This document shows, one piece after another, positions 25,951-62,482 of a DNA stretch of 64,000 bases. The translations under genes were made by a program, and so were the position numbers. Source of the DNA: Lysobacter enzymogenes (GTDB lineage: Bacteria; Pseudomonadota; Gammaproteobacteria; Xanthomonadales; Xanthomonadaceae); contig NZ_CP067395.1 of NCBI RefSeq assembly GCF_017355525.1, forward strand, positions 1,054,001 to 1,118,000. Direction: 5' to 3'. Positions within the stretch are counted from its first letter, which is position 1. Each line of letters opens with the position of its first letter. Below the pieces are notes generated by a model. It worked only from the letters and a program-made list of their open reading frames with translations. It was not told the origin of the DNA and made no database searches.

Positions 25951-28900
25951 TCAGACCCGGTCCAGCTCGGCCAGCGCCCGCGGCGCGGGGCTCGCGGCCG
26001 CGCCGAGCCAGGCCGCGACCGCGGCCACGTGCGGCGCCTGCAGCACCTGGGCGTGGCCGCAGTCCAGCGCCGCGGCCTGCTCGCAGCGGGCCAGGCGCTC
26101 CCAGCCGCGTTCGGGCCACGGCATGGTGTCGCGGGTGGAGCCGATGAAGCGCACCGGGCCCGCGTAGGCGTTGCCGGCGTAGCGGCGGCTGGCGTCCCAG
26201 TGGCTGCGGTAGATCTGGAAACGCTCGCGCAGCGTGTCCAGGCTCAGGGTCGGCGGCAGCGCGCCGGCGCGGGTGCCCTGCTCCAGCACCTGCTGCAGCA
26301 CCCGCTCGATCCCGTAGATCCGGTACACCGAGCCGACGTCGGTCCACAGGCCCGGATCGGGCCCGAGTTCCTGCAGCATCACCGCCAGGGCCAGGAAGTC
26401 GACGTCGTCGTTGCCGAACATGGCGTGGGTCAGGGTCGAGTCGATCAGGCTCACCGAGCCGACCGTCGCGCCCGACGCCGCCAGCTGGCGCGCCATTTCG
26501 TAAGCGACCGTGCCGCCGAACGAATAGCCGGCCAGATGGTAGGCGCCGCCGGGCTGGACGCTGCGCAGCAAGGCGATATGGCGCTGCGCCAGCTCCTCGA
26601 CGGTGCAACGGTGCGGCTGGGTCATCTGCACGCCGTACACGTCCCAGCGCGGGTCGAGGCGCGCGGCCAGGTCGGCGTAGCACAGCACGTCGCCGCCGAT
26701 CGGATGGATCAGGAACACCCGCTCGCCGCCGCGCGCGCCGGGCCGCAGCTGGACCAGACCGCCGCCGGCGCTCGGGGCGCTGGCGGCGGCCGCAGCGGCG
26801 CCGGCGTTGCCGGCCGTCACCCGCGGCATCAGCTCCTTGATGGTCGGGTACTTGAACACGTCGACCATCGACAGGCGGCAGCCGTACTGCTTGTTGATCG
26901 CGTTGACCACCTGCAAGGCCAGCAGCGACTTGCCGCCGAGGGCGAAGAAGTTGTCGTTGATGCCGACCCGCTCGAGCTTGAGCAGGCGCTGCCACAGTTC
27001 CACCACCCACTGCTCGTCGGCGCCGCGCGCCGCTTCGGCGTCGCCGGCCGCGACCGGCGCGACGGCTTGATCGGCGTAGCGCGCGCGCACGGCCTTGCGG
27101 TCGATCTTGCCGTTGGCGCTGAGCGGCATGGTTTCGACCGCGACCCACTCCTGCGGCAGCATGAAGCCCGGCAGGTTCGCGCGCAGGTACTCGCGCGCCT
27201 GCGCCTCCTGCGCGGCGCGCCGGCTCGGCGGCGCCGGCAGGTATTCGACGAACGCGCCCAGGCGCTGGCCGCGCTCGTCTTCGAGCTTGAGCACCGCGCT
27301 GCTCTTGACCACGCCGCTGGCCGACAGCGCCGATTCGATCTCGCCGAGCTCGATGCGGAAGCCGTTGAGCTTGACCTGCTGGTCGAGGCGGCCGATGAAT
27401 TCGAGCACGCCATGCTCGTTCCAACGCACCAGATCGCCGGTGCGGTACAGCCGCGGCAAGGCCACGCCGACGGTGTCGCCGGCCACGAACTTCTCCGCGG
27501 TCAGCTCGGCGCGCTGCCAGTAGCCGCGCGACAGGCCGGTGCCGCCGATGAACAGCTCGCCGGCGACGCCGCGCGGCGCGACCAGGCCTTGACGGTCGAT
27601 CACGAACGCCTGGCAGCCGCGGATCGGAATGCCGATGTCCGGCGCACGGGTCGCGTCGCGCGCGCACAGCGAGTACGTCGAATACGTCGTGTCTTCCGAG
27701 GGGCCGTACAGGTTGTAGACCGCCTGCACATGGGTCTGCGAATACACCCGCTCGACCACCCGGCCCAGCAGCGCCTCGCCTGCGAGGTTCACGACCTGCA
27801 CCGAATCGGGCACCGAGCCCGATTCGAGCAATTGCATGATCGCCGACGGCACGGTGTTGATCAGGGTCACGCCGCTGTGGCGAACCGCCGGAACCTCATG
27901 CACGTCGAGGATGTGCTTGACCAGCAGGCAGCTGCCGCCGCAGCTCAGCGGCACGAACATCTCGAACACCGACAGGTCGAAGCACATCGACGTCGCCGCG
28001 AGCACGATCGACAACTGTTCGCGCGAATAGGTCTCTTGCGCCCAGGCGATCATCTCGGCCGCGTTGCGGTGTTCGATCATCACCCCCTTCGGGTTGCCGG
28101 TCGTGCCCGAGGTGTAGATCAGGTAGGCCAGCCCGGCGGGATCCAGGTCCAATCCCGGATCGGCCGCGCTGTGCGCGACGAACGCAGCCGGCTCGGACAC
28201 ATCGAGCATCTGCGCGTCGATGCCGTCGAGGCAGCCGCGGGTCTCGGGCGAACCCAGCACCCAGGCCAGTTGCGCGTCGGCGGCGATGTAGCGCAGGCGT
28301 TCGGCCGGGTAATCCGGATCCATCGGCACGTAGGCCGCGCCGGCCTTGAGGATCGCCAGCAGCGACACCACCAGCGCCGGGCTGCGCGGCAGGCACACGC
28401 CGACCAGCGCGCCGGGACGCACGCCGCGTTCGATCAACGCGTGCGACAGGCGATTGGCGCGCGCATTGAGCTCGGCATAGCTCAACGCGCTGTCGCCGAA
28501 GCGCAGCGCGACCGCGTCGGGCGTGCGCTGCGCCTGGCGCTCGACCAGGGCATGCATGCACTGCGGCGCATCGCCGGCGGCGACGCCGTCGCCCGGCAGC
28601 GCGGCCGCGGCCTGCGGCTCCGAGCCGGACAGCACGAAGTCCTTGAGCCGCTGCGCCGAGCCGTGCGCCAGCTGCTCGAAGATGCGGGTGAAATCGTCGG
28701 CCATCTGCACGATCAGCCAGCGCGGGAACAAGGCCTTGCGGTAGTTCAGGCAGATCGCGAAGCCGCTGTCCTTGGGCGAGACGTGGCAGGCCAGATCGAC
28801 CTTTTCCTGCGAGTCCTCGATGAAGCTCGGCTCCGGACCCGCGCTGCCCGAACCGGTGCCGGCGTCGGTGGTCAGCATGATCTGGAACAGCGGCGAGAAC

Positions 28901-31900
28901 GACTCGCTGCGCTGCGGATTGAGCAGTTCCACCACCTGTTCGAACGGAATGCGCTGGTGTTCGAACGCCTCCAGATTCACCTGGCGCACCTGTTCCAGGT
29001 ATTGCGCGACGCTCTGGCGGGCGTCGCAGTCCACGCGCATGACCAGAGTGTTGGTGAACAGCCCGACCAGCGGCTCGAACTCGGCGAGCATGCGGTTCGC
29101 GGTCGGCGTGCCGATCACCACGTCGCCGCTGCCGGCATAGCGCGACACCAGCAGGCTCAGGCAGGCGTGGATCAGCATGAACACGCTGACGCCGTTGCGC
29201 GCGGCGACGCCGTGCAGCTGCCGGCCGATCTCCGCCGGCAGGCGCCACTGATAGCCCTCGCCTTCCAGGCCGGTGTGCTGCAGGCCTTCTTCCAGGATCG
29301 GCAATCCGTGCCGCGGCGGCAGCTCGGCCAGCTGGCCGCGCCAGTAGGCGCGGCTGTCCTCGGCTTCGTCGCTGGCCAGGAAGCGTTCCTGCCAGTCGGT
29401 GTAGTCGATGTAGCGCATCGGCAGCGGCGGCAGGTCGGGCTGGCGGCCGGCGGCGAACGCCGGATAGGCGCGCAGGTATTCCTGCCAGAACACCTCGATC
29501 GACCAACCGTCGATGGCGATGTGGTGCACGTTGAACAGCAGCCAGCCGCGCCCCTGGTTGGCGATGTGGACCGCGCGCAGCATGGTGTCGCGGGCCAGAT
29601 CGAAGGTCTGCACGCTCTGCTCGTCGACCACCGCCATCACGTCGGCGCGCCATTGGCGGTCGTCTGTGGCGGTCGAAATGCGGCGCTCGAGCCTGAAGTC
29701 CACTTGCTCCATCGGCCGCACCTGCTGATGCAGCGGCCCGGCGTCGTCGCTGAAGGTGGTGCGCAGCGGCTCGTGGCGTTCGATCAGCCAGCGCAGCGTG
29801 CGTTCGGCGACGTCGGCGTCGAAGCTGGCGTCGGTGGAACGCGTGAACGGCACGTTGTACTGGCTGGCGCCGCCGGCGATGCGGTCGACCAGCCACAGCG
29901 CGGTCTGCGCCGGCGAAGCGCGATGCTCGTCCAGGCCGGTCGGCGAACGCTCGGCCGGCGGCGGTTCGGCCGCGCCGGCCAGCAACGGGCCGGCCTTGGC
30001 GATCAGTTCGCGGATGGTCGGGAACTTGAACAGATCGACCATCGACAGCTGGCAGCCGAACTGCTTGTTGATCGCGTTGACCACCTGCAAGGCCAGCAGC
30101 GACTTGCCGCCGAGGGTGAAGAAGTTGTCGTCGATCCCGACCTGTTCGACCCGCAACAGGCGCTGCCACAGCTGCGCCACCCATTGCTCCGGCGCGCTGC
30201 GCGCGGCTTCGACCGGCTTGCCGGCGGCGGCCGGCGACGGCCGGCCGCTGGCGTAACGCGCACGCACCGCCTTGCGGTCGATCTTGCCGTTGGCGCTCAG
30301 CGGCATGGTTTCGACCGCGACCCACTCCTGCGGCAGCATGAAACCCGGCAGGTTCGCGCGCAGATGCTCGCGCGCACGCGCTTCCAGCGCGGCGCGGTCG
30401 TTGCCGGCGTCCGGCAGGTATTCGACGAACGCGCCCAGGCGCTGGCCGCGCTCGTCTTCGAGCTTGAGCACCGCGCTGCTCTTGACCACGCCGCTGGCCG
30501 ACAGCGCCGATTCGATCTCGCCGAGCTCGATGCGGAAGCCGTTGAGCTTGACCTGCTGGTCGAGGCGGCCGATGAATTCGAGCACGCCATGCTCGTTCCA
30601 GCGCACCAGGTCGCCGGTGCGGTACAGCCGCGGCAAGGCCACGCCGACGGTGTCGCCGGCCACGAACTTCTCCGCGGTCAGCTCGGCGCGCTGCCAGTAG
30701 CCGCGCGACAGGCCGGTGCCGCCGATGAACAGCTCGCCGGCGACGCCGCGCGGCGCGACCAGGCCCTGGCGGTCGATCACGAAGGCCTGGCAGCCGCGGA
30801 TCGGGACGCCGATGTCCGGGGCACGTTCCGCGTCGCGGGCGCACAACGAATAGGTCGAGTACGTCGTGTCTTCCGACGGCCCGTACAGGTTGTAGACCGC
30901 CTGCACCTGGGTCTGCGAGTAAACGCGTTCGACCACCCGGCCCAGCAACGCTTCGCCGGCGAGGTTCACCACCTGCACCGAATCGGGCACCGAGCCCGAT
31001 TCGAGCAACTGCATGATCGCCGACGGCACGGTGTTGATCAGGGTCACGCCGCTGTGGCGAACCGCCGGAACCTCGTGCACATCGAGGATGTGCTTGACCA
31101 GCAGGCAACTGCCGCCGCAGCTCAGCGGCACGAACATCTCGAACACCGACAGGTCGAAGCACATCGACGTCGCCGCAAGCACGATCGCCAGCTGCTCGCG
31201 CGAATAGGTCTCGTGCGCCCAGGCGATCATCTCGGCCGCGTTGCGGTGTTCGATCATCACCCCCTTCGGGTTGCCGGTCGTGCCCGAGGTGTAGATCAGA
31301 TAAGCCAACCCGGCCGGATCGAGTTCCAGCGCGGGATCGACCGGGCTGTGCCCGGCGAACGCGGACGGCTCGGACACATCGAGCATCTGCGCGTCGATGC
31401 CGTCGAGGCAGCCGCGGGTCTCGGGCGAACCCAGCACCCAGGCCAGTTGTGCGTCGGCGGCGATGTAGCGCAGGCGTTCGGCCGGGTAATCCGGATCCAT
31501 CGGCACATAGGCCGCGCCGGCCTTGAGGATCGCCAGCAGCGACACCACCAGCGCCGGGCTGCGCGACAGGCACACGCCGACCAGCGCGCCGGGACGCACG
31601 CCGCGCGCGATCAGCTCGTGCGACAGGCGATTGGCGCGCGCATTGAGCTCGGCGTAGCTCAGCGCTTCATCGCCGAAACGCAGTGCGACCGCGTCGGGCG
31701 TGCGCCGCACCTGGCGTTCGACCAGGGTGTGCATGCACTGCGGCGCTTCGGCCACGGACGTTTCGGGCGAGACAGTGGCCGGCGTCGAGCCGGACAGCAC
31801 GAAGTCCTTCAACTGCTGCGCCGAACCGTCGGCCAGCTGATCGAAGATGCGGCTCAGGTCGCCCGCCATCTGCACGATCATCCACGGCGAGAACAGCGCC

Positions 31901-34900
31901 TTGCGGTAATTCGCGACCCAGCGCATCCCATCAGGCTGCGATGCCGCATGCAGGACCAGATCCGCTCCCTGCGCGGTCTCGTCGCCGATCCAGCTCGAGT
32001 CGTCGACCGCCAGCAGGATCTGGCACAGCGGGTTGAACGCGCCGTTCGCCTCGACGCCGAGATGCGCGGCGATCCGGTCCAGGCTCAGATCGCGATGTGC
32101 CCAAGCTTCCAGACGCGCCTGGCTCAGTCGAGCCAAGTAATCGTCCACGCGCTGCGTCGCCGAGCAATGGCTGCGCACCGCCGAAACCTGCCCCGGCGCT
32201 ACGCACAAGGCTTCCAGCCCGGCCGGCGGCCGCACCGAATCGGTCAGACCGACCACGACATCGGCGTCGCCCGCATAGCGCGACGCCAACAGATTCAAAC
32301 CCGCATGCAGCACCACGCCGAGTTCGACGCCGCAGGCCTGCGCCCGCGCCTGCAGCGCCGCGAGCGTAGCGGCCGGCAACGACCACTCGTGCCGCGCGGC
32401 CTCGCGGCTCTCGTCGTGCAGGCCGGCGTCCAGCATCGGCAGGCCGTGGCGCGGCGGCAGCTCGCGCAGCGCCCGCGCCCAGTAGCGCTCGCTGCCGTGC
32501 GGCGAGGCCACCAGCTTGCCTTCGTGATCGAAGCGGACCCGGCGCCCGGTCGGCAGCAGGCGCTGCTCGCCGGTCAACGCCGGCGGCGCCGGGATCGTAG
32601 CGTCGTGCGCGCCCGCCTGCGCCAGCGCGGCGACGCGCGCGCCGCCGACGTGCAGTTCGCCCTCGAAGCCGTACGGCAGCGGCCGCCGCGCGTCGTCCAG
32701 CACGTACAAGCGGTCGCCCGTCGCCGAACCGGCGAAGGACGCGCGCCCTGCGTGCTGGATCAGGCGCCGGCGCTCGTCCTCGCCGAGCAGGCTCAGTTCC
32801 GCCACCGGCGCATCCGGCCGCTGCGACAGATCGTCGAGCAGCGCGGTCAACTGTTCGGCCAAGCTCACGATGGTGCGTGCGCTGAACAAGGCCTTGCAGT
32901 AATTCAGTTCCAGCGTCAGCCCGTGCTCGCCCGCGGCGACGCCGAGGCTCAGGTCGAACTTCGCGGTTTCGTCCTCGGACAGGCGCGGCGCGCTCAGCGG
33001 CGCCGCGGCGCCGCCCTGCTCCACGTTGAGCATGATCTGCGCCAGCGGGTTGTGCGCGGCGCTGCGCTCGGGGTTCAACGCTTCGACCAGATACTCGAAC
33101 GGCACGTCCTGGTGTTCCTGCGCCTCCATGTTGGTCTGCCGCACCGCCTGCAGATAGGCGGAGAACGGCAGCTCGCCGGCGACCCGCGTGCGCAGGATCA
33201 CCAGGTTCGCCAGCAGACCGATCAGGTTGGCGACTTCCGGCCGGTCGCGGTTGGCCGCCGGCGTCGACACCACCACGTCGGCCTCGCCGGTGCGGCGCGC
33301 CAGCAATACCGACAGCGCGGCGTGGAACAGCATGAACAGCGAGGTTCCGCTGCTGACCGCGAGCTGGTTCAGGCGCTCGTGGCAGGCCGCGTCGACCGGC
33401 CAGGAATAGCTCGCGCCTTCGAAACTCTGCAGCTCCGGGCGCGGGAAGTCGGCAGGCAGGCGGTGCAGCGTCGGCAGCGCGGCCAGTTGCCGCTTCCAGT
33501 ACTCGACCGAGCCGGCCAGCGCGCCGTCGCGCAATTGCCGGTGCTGCCACGCCGAATAATCCAGGTACTGCAACGGCGCGACGGCTTGCTCGGCCGCCGA
33601 TCCGCTTTCCAGCGCCGCGTATTCCTGGTCGAACTCGCGCCAGAACACCTCGATGCTCCAGCCGTCGGCGGCGATGTGGTGCACGCCGAGCAACAGCGCC
33701 GTGCCGAACTCCTCGACGATCGCGTCCATGCGGATCAGCAGGCCGCCGCTCAGGTCGAACGGTTGCCGCGACTTGGCCTGGAACACCTGGCGGACGAAGG
33801 CTTCGCGCAGCGGTTGCGGCACCGACAGCGCGTCGACCATGCCCAAGCGGAACGGCGCGGGCTCGGCCACGATCTGGAACAGCTCGAAATCGCGCGCCTC
33901 GAAGCGCGTGCGCAGCGCGCTGTGGCGACGCACGATGCGCGCGACCGCGGTTTCGGCCAGGGCCAGGTCCAGTTCGCGGTCGAACCGGCGCAGCCCGTGG
34001 ATGTTGTAGCTGCCGGCGGTCTGCGCGACCTGCTCCAGGTACCACAGCTGCTTCTGCGCGAACGACGCCGGCGCGACGCCGTCCGGGGTCGAGTTCGGCG
34101 CGATCGCCACGGCCTGGTGCAGGGATTGCTCCTCGATCTTGCGCGCGAACTCGCCCAGCACCGGCGTTTCGAAGATCTGGCGCACGTTGAAGCGCTTGCC
34201 GAACGCTTCCTGGATGTCGTTGAGCAGGCGCACCGCCAGCAGCGAATGGCCGCCGACTTCGAAGAAGCTGGTGTTGCGGCCGATCGCCGCGAGCTCCACC
34301 CGCAGGCGCTTGGACCACAGCGCGGCCAGGGCCTTTTCGGTCGCCGTCGCCGGCGGCACCGCGGTGGCCGCCGACACCGCGCGGAACGGTTGCGCCAGCA
34401 GCAGCGAGCGCGCCAGCTTGCCGTTGCCGGTCAGCGGCAGCGCGTCCATCACCGCGTAGGCCGAAGGCACCATGTAGTGCGGCAGCGCGGCCTTGACCTG
34501 ACGGTGCACCCGTTCGATCAACCCGTCCGCGTCGCCGCGCGCATCGCCGGCATCGGGCACCAGCGCCGCGACCAGCCGCGCTTCGCCGCCCTGCCCGTCG
34601 AGCAAGACCACCGCCATCGACAGGCCCGGCACGGACAGGATCTGCCGCTCGATTTCGCCGGTGGCGACGCGGAATCCGGAAATCTTGATCTGGTCGTCGC
34701 GCCGGCCCACGTACTCCAGCGCGCCGTCGCAGTTCAGCCGCACCAGATCGCCGGTGCGGTAGCTGCGGTGCACGCCGCCGCGGCCATCGACCGTCTGGCC
34801 GAACGCCGCCGCGGTCTGCTCGGGCTTACCGAAGTAGCCCAGCGCGACGCTGTGGCCGGCGAGGATCAGCTCGCCGACCGCGCCCGGCGGCGTCGGCTCG

Positions 34901-37499
34901 CCGTGCGCGTCGCGGATCAGGCAGTGGCTGTTGCGCAGCGGCGTCCCGATCGGAATTTCGTCCTGCGCCTGCGGATGCGCGGTGACGTCATGGACCGTGG
35001 CGATCACCGTCGCTTCGGTCGGCCCGTAGGTGTTGAGCACGCGCACGCCGGCCAGGGCCGGGGTTTGCTGCCATTGGCGCAGGGACTCGGCGGCCATCTT
35101 CTCGCCGCCGGCGATCAGCAGGCGCAGGCGCAGATCCGCGCGCGGCCGGCCGGCCGGCTGGGCCAGCTCGCTGCACAGCAGATGCCAGTACGCGGTCGGC
35201 AGCGAAGCGACGGTGACGCCGTGCGCGGCGATCTCGTCCCAGAACCCGCGCTGCGCGGCCGGATCGCGTTCGCGCAGGACCAGCGCGGCGCCGGCGAACA
35301 GCGCGACGGTGAGTTCCTCGATGAAGATGTCGAACGACGGCGACGAGAACTGCAAGACCCGGTCGGCGTCGGTCGCCGCGTACACCCCGCGCACCGCGGC
35401 GTGGTAATGCAGCACGTTGCCGTGGCTGACCATCACGCCCTTGGGCTCGCCGGTGGAGCCGGAGGTGTAGACGATGTAGGCCAGCGAGGCGTGGTCGGGC
35501 GCGGTCGGGTCGCCGTCGGGTTCGTCGGCGTTCCACTGCACCTCCTCGCCCCAGAACAGCACGCGCGCGGACACGTCGGCCAGACGCTCGCGATGCTCGC
35601 GGCGGGCCACGACCAGGCGCGCGCCGCTGTCGGCGAGCATGTAGGCCAGGCGCTGGCGCGGATAATCGGGATCCAGCGGCACGTACACCGCGCCGAGCTT
35701 GAACAGCGCCAGCGCGGCGACGATCAGTTCCGGCGAGGATTCCAGATGCACGCCGACGCGGTCGCCATGGCCGATGCCGGCGGTGCTGAGGTCGGCGGCG
35801 AAACGCTGCACGTCCGCGGCCAGTTCGGCGTAGCTGCGGCGGGTCGCGCCGTGCAGCAGCGCCGGCTGTTGCGGGTGGGCCGACACGGCGCGTTCGAACG
35901 CGGCGGCGAGGTTGGCCGGCAGTTCTTCCGCGCCCGCGTCATCGCCGCCGAAGTCCAGCAGTTGCTCGCGCAGCGGCTGCGGCAGGATCGAAAGCTGGCG
36001 CATCGGCGCCCGCGCGTCTTCGGCGATCGCGCGCAGCAGTTCCTGGAAGTACCGGTCCAGGCGCTGCACGCTGGCTTCGCGGAAGATGTCGCTGGCGTAG
36101 CGCCAGCTCAGCTCGATCCCGTCCGCGCCCTGGACCGCGTCCAGCGACAGGTCGAACTTGCTGCTGTTGGACTCCTGCGCCAGCGGCGCGAACCGCGCCT
36201 CGCCGAGCGCGAACGAGGTGCGCTCCTGGTTGTGCAGGGCGAACATGATCTGGAACAGCGGGTTGTACTGCAGGCTGCGGCTGGGCTTGAGTTCCTCGAC
36301 CAGATACTCGAACGGCACGTGCTGATGGTCGTAGGCGTCGAGCAGTTGCTGCCGGCACTGGCGCAGGAACTGGGCGAAGGATTGCTCGACATCGACCCGC
36401 GCGCGCAGCACCAGGGTGTTGACGAAGCAGCCGATCAGGCCTTCCTGGTCGGGATCGTCGCGGCCGGCGATGGGCGTACCGAGGACGATGTCGTTTTCGC
36501 CGGTGTAGCGCGCCAGCAGCAGGTTCAGCGCCGAATACAGCGTCATGAACAAGGTCACGTCCTGCGCGCGGCCCAGCGCCACGATGCGCTCGGACACCGC
36601 CTTGGGCACCCGGCTGCGCACTACGCCGCCGCGATACGACTGCTGCGGCGGGCGCGGCGCGTCGAGCGGCAAGGCATGCACTTCGGGCAGGTCGCGCAGG
36701 TAGTCGCGCCAGAACCCGCCGCCTTCGATGCTGTCGCCCTTGCGGTAGCGGCTGTCCTGCTGCCTGGCGTAATCCGCGTACTGGATCGGCAGCGCCGGCA
36801 GCCCGGCGTCTTCGGCCCGGCCGCCTTCGCGAAAATGCTTGTAGAGGCGGTTGAGTTCGCGGATGAACACCGACAACGACCAGCCGTCGGCGGCGATGTG
36901 GTGCATGTGGATCATCAGCCGGGTTTCGTCGGCGGCGTAATCGGCGACGCCGACGCGCAGCATCAGGTCCTGGCTCAGGTCGAACGGCCGCGCCGCATAC
37001 TCGGCGGCGATCGCGCGCCATTGCGCGTCGCGCGCCGCCTCGTCGCCGCTGAGTTCGAAGCGGTCCAGCGTCAGCCGGCCGTCTTCGCGCAGGCGCTGAT
37101 AGGGCTCGCCGCTCTCCTGGCCGTAGACCGTGCGCAGCACGCCGTGGCGGGCGACGATGGCGTTGAGCGCGCGTTCCAGCGCGGCCGCGTCGAGGCCGCC
37201 GCGGATCGAGAAATTGCCGCCGATGTTGTAGAGGCCGCCGCCTTCGAGCTGTTGCAGGAACCACAGCCGCTTCTGCGCGAACGACAGCGGCCCGCGCGCG
37301 TCCGACACTACTTGCGCGGGCGCTTCCTCGGCCGCGGGCTGCTCGGCCAAAGCTTGGAGCAGCGCGGCCTTGTGCTCGCGGATCAGGGTCTTGAGCTCGT
37401 CGTTCAAGGTCCCGGCGGGCGCCAACACCTTCAGGTTGCCGGCGTTCTCGCGCAATTGGATATGGTGCTCGCGCAGCAGCGCCAACAGCTCGGTGGTGG

Positions 37500-37503
<4 letters not shown>
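25951..37503 (-). CDS. NRPS 1: C-A-PCP, C-(module scar)-A-PCP, C-A-PCP-TE (termination subunit)
   Basis: 3850-residue nonribosomal peptide synthetase. Approximate order: TubC-like docking 1-55; C1 70-500 (MHHIAADG near 203); A1 530-955; PCP1 at GGHSLLA near 1084; C2 1150-1570 (HHIAADG near 1280); a scar of A and half-C sequence 1582-1905; A2 1922-2412; PCP2 near 2468; C3 2528-2960 (HHIAIDG near 2662); A3 2982-3472; PCP3 near 3527; thioesterase 3582-3850 with GYSFGG near 3660. Pocket residues by eye: A1 D-I-E-S-I-G-T-V-I (acidic Glu at the third site, possibly a basic amino acid); A2 and A3 both D-L-F-N-N-A-L-T-Y, an alanine code. It starts with a 4-bp ATGA overlap with NRPS 2 and is the last subunit because it alone carries a TE. 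Confidence 0.95.
26850..28540 (-). repeat. Near-identical A-PCP segment, copy 1 (NRPS 1 module 3)
   Basis: About 1.7 kb of the third A-PCP unit is nearly the same at DNA level as 30027-31717, at a constant offset of 3177 bp (one module). Limits are approximate. Both copies carry the same alanine-type pocket, so duplication or gene conversion within the gene is the simplest account. Confidence 0.8.
30027..31717 (-). repeat. Near-identical A-PCP segment, copy 2 (NRPS 1 module 2)
   Basis: Partner of the segment at 26850-28540, shifted by 3177 bp without net indels between checked anchor points. Most differences fall in the linker near 30380-30430 and the PCP. Confidence 0.8.
31790..32760 (-). 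other. Scar of a lost NRPS module inside NRPS 1
   Basis: After the complete C2 domain the protein shows about 80 residues that match only the middle of an A domain (LYVLDDARRPLPYGFEGELHVGG, here 32640-32710, then LLPTGRRVRFDHEGKL). It then runs at about 32500 straight into the C-terminal half of a condensation domain (RYWARALRELPPRHGLP ... NPLCQILLAVDD ... NYRKALFSPW). The first half of that C domain with its HHxxxDG motif, the A-domain core and the PCP are missing. The half-C closely follows C3 of the same protein (ELPPRHGLPILEEGL; NYRKALFPRW). Reading frame is kept throughout. Confidence 0.85.
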
Positions 37504-48524
<11,021 letters not shown>

Positions 48525-48532
48525 CGGATCCA

Positions 48533-48539
48533 CTTCCTT
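48533..48539 (-). promoter_or_regulatory. Ribosome binding site of NRPS 2
   Basis: AAGGAAG on the minus strand, 8 nt before ATG 48524. It overlaps a competing in-frame GTG at 48533, which would sit too close to it, so the ATG is preferred. Confidence 0.65.
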
Positions 48540-48546
48540 ATTGCGA

Positions 48547-49428
48547 TCAGGCCAGGATGTCGCTGCGGCTGCGCGAGAGCTTGAGCAGGCTGCGGTCGTA
48601 TTCCTCCGTCATGTCGTGGAAGAACTCCTCCTTGAACTCGGTGAGCTTGCGCACCACCGTCAGGCTGCGCTGGGTGAACTTGTGCGGCTCCAGGAAGGTC
48701 AGCAGCTCGGCTTGGCGCGACTGCAGCTGCGGACGCAGCGCATCGAACACCCGGTCCAGGTCTTCCTTGTGGTCCTTCTCGCTGCTGGTGGTGTTGTGGA
48801 ACGCCATGATTCCGCCGTCGCCGCGCACATGGGCGTAGGTTTCGTCGTAGAAACGCTTCTTGTTGCCGAAGTCGTTCCAGGCGAAATCGATCGGCAGGCG
48901 TTCCTGCGGCACCAGCTTGACGTAGTCGGCGACGCGGCAGCCGGCCGAGAGCGTGAAGTAACCGTCGAGCTTCAGGTCGGCGACCAGGCGCGAGAGCTTG
49001 CTGACATAGGCGTCGTCGCTCGGCAGCACTTCGAAGGTGAACAGACGCGGCCGGTAGCTGCGGGCGTAGAACGAGGGAATCGGCACCACCGGTTCTTGCC
49101 CGTAAACCTCCTGCGTGGTCGGGTCCAGCAGCCAGTCGTCGGGCGTCATGCCGGCGCGCTCGGCCTGCGAGAGCTTGGCGAAGTGCTTGATCACCCGATT
49201 CTTCAGCAGCTTCTGGTTGAGCTTGAAGTCGTCCTCGTTGTCCTTCAGCGCCTGCAGGATGTACGGCGTGGTGTAGCCGCTGCCGAACTCGACCACGGTC
49301 TGCGGTTTGAGCATCCGGATCAGCTGATACAACAAGGGCGCGACGTGCTCCGTTCCCGACAGATGCTGGAACGGCGTGATTTCGGCAATGACCTTGCCGA
49401 CGAACTCCTCGGAAAACCCCAGCTTCAT
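48547..49428 (-). CDS. Free-standing class I SAM-dependent methyltransferase
   Basis: 293-residue protein between NRPS 3 and NRPS 2 in the same direction. The SAM motif I is VVEFGSGY at residues 45-52, and the later HVRGDGGIMAFHNTTS segment resembles the strand 4/5 region of Methyltransf_24-like enzymes. There is an unusual insertion of about 60 residues after motif I. It is separate from the NRPS proteins and is not an N-methyltransferase domain within an A domain, so it may methylate a side chain or a hydroxyl of the product. ATG 49428 has AGGTGGGG upstream; GTG 49440 is the alternative. It starts 97 bp after NRPS 3 and ends 22 bp before NRPS 2. Confidence 0.82.
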   Translation of the reverse strand: MKLGFSEEFVGKVIAEITPFQHLSGTEHVAPLLYQLIRMLKPQTVVEFGSGYTTPYILQALKDNEDDFKLNQKLLKNRVIKHFAKLSQAERAGMTPDDWLLDPTTQEVYGQEPVVPIPSFYARSYRPRLFTFEVLPSDDAYVSKLSRLVADLKLDGYFTLSAGCRVADYVKLVPQERLPIDFAWNDFGNKKRFYDETYAHVRGDGGIMAFHNTTSSEKDHKEDLDRVFDALRPQLQSRQAELLTFLEPHKFTQRSLTVVRKLTEFKEEFFHDMTEEYDRSLLKLSRSRSDILA

Positions 49429-49483
49429 CTCAGTCCCCACCTTTCCCTGTAATGACTACCCCGTACCGGGCGCGCGGCCCGGC

Positions 49484-49505
49484 CGGCTTCGTTGTGGCGA
49501 AGCCG
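49484..49505. other. Hairpin between NRPS 3 and the methyltransferase gene
   Basis: An 8-bp perfect stem (cggcttcg/cgaagccg, loop ttgtgg) lies in the 97-bp gap, flanked by a further imperfect gtacc/ggtac pairing. No U-run follows on the minus strand, so I read it as an mRNA element or weak terminator within the operon. Confidence 0.4.
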
Positions 49506-49525
49506 TCCCCTGGTACTGCGTTCGA

Positions 49526-62478
<12,953 letters not shown>

Positions 62479-62482
<4 letters not shown>

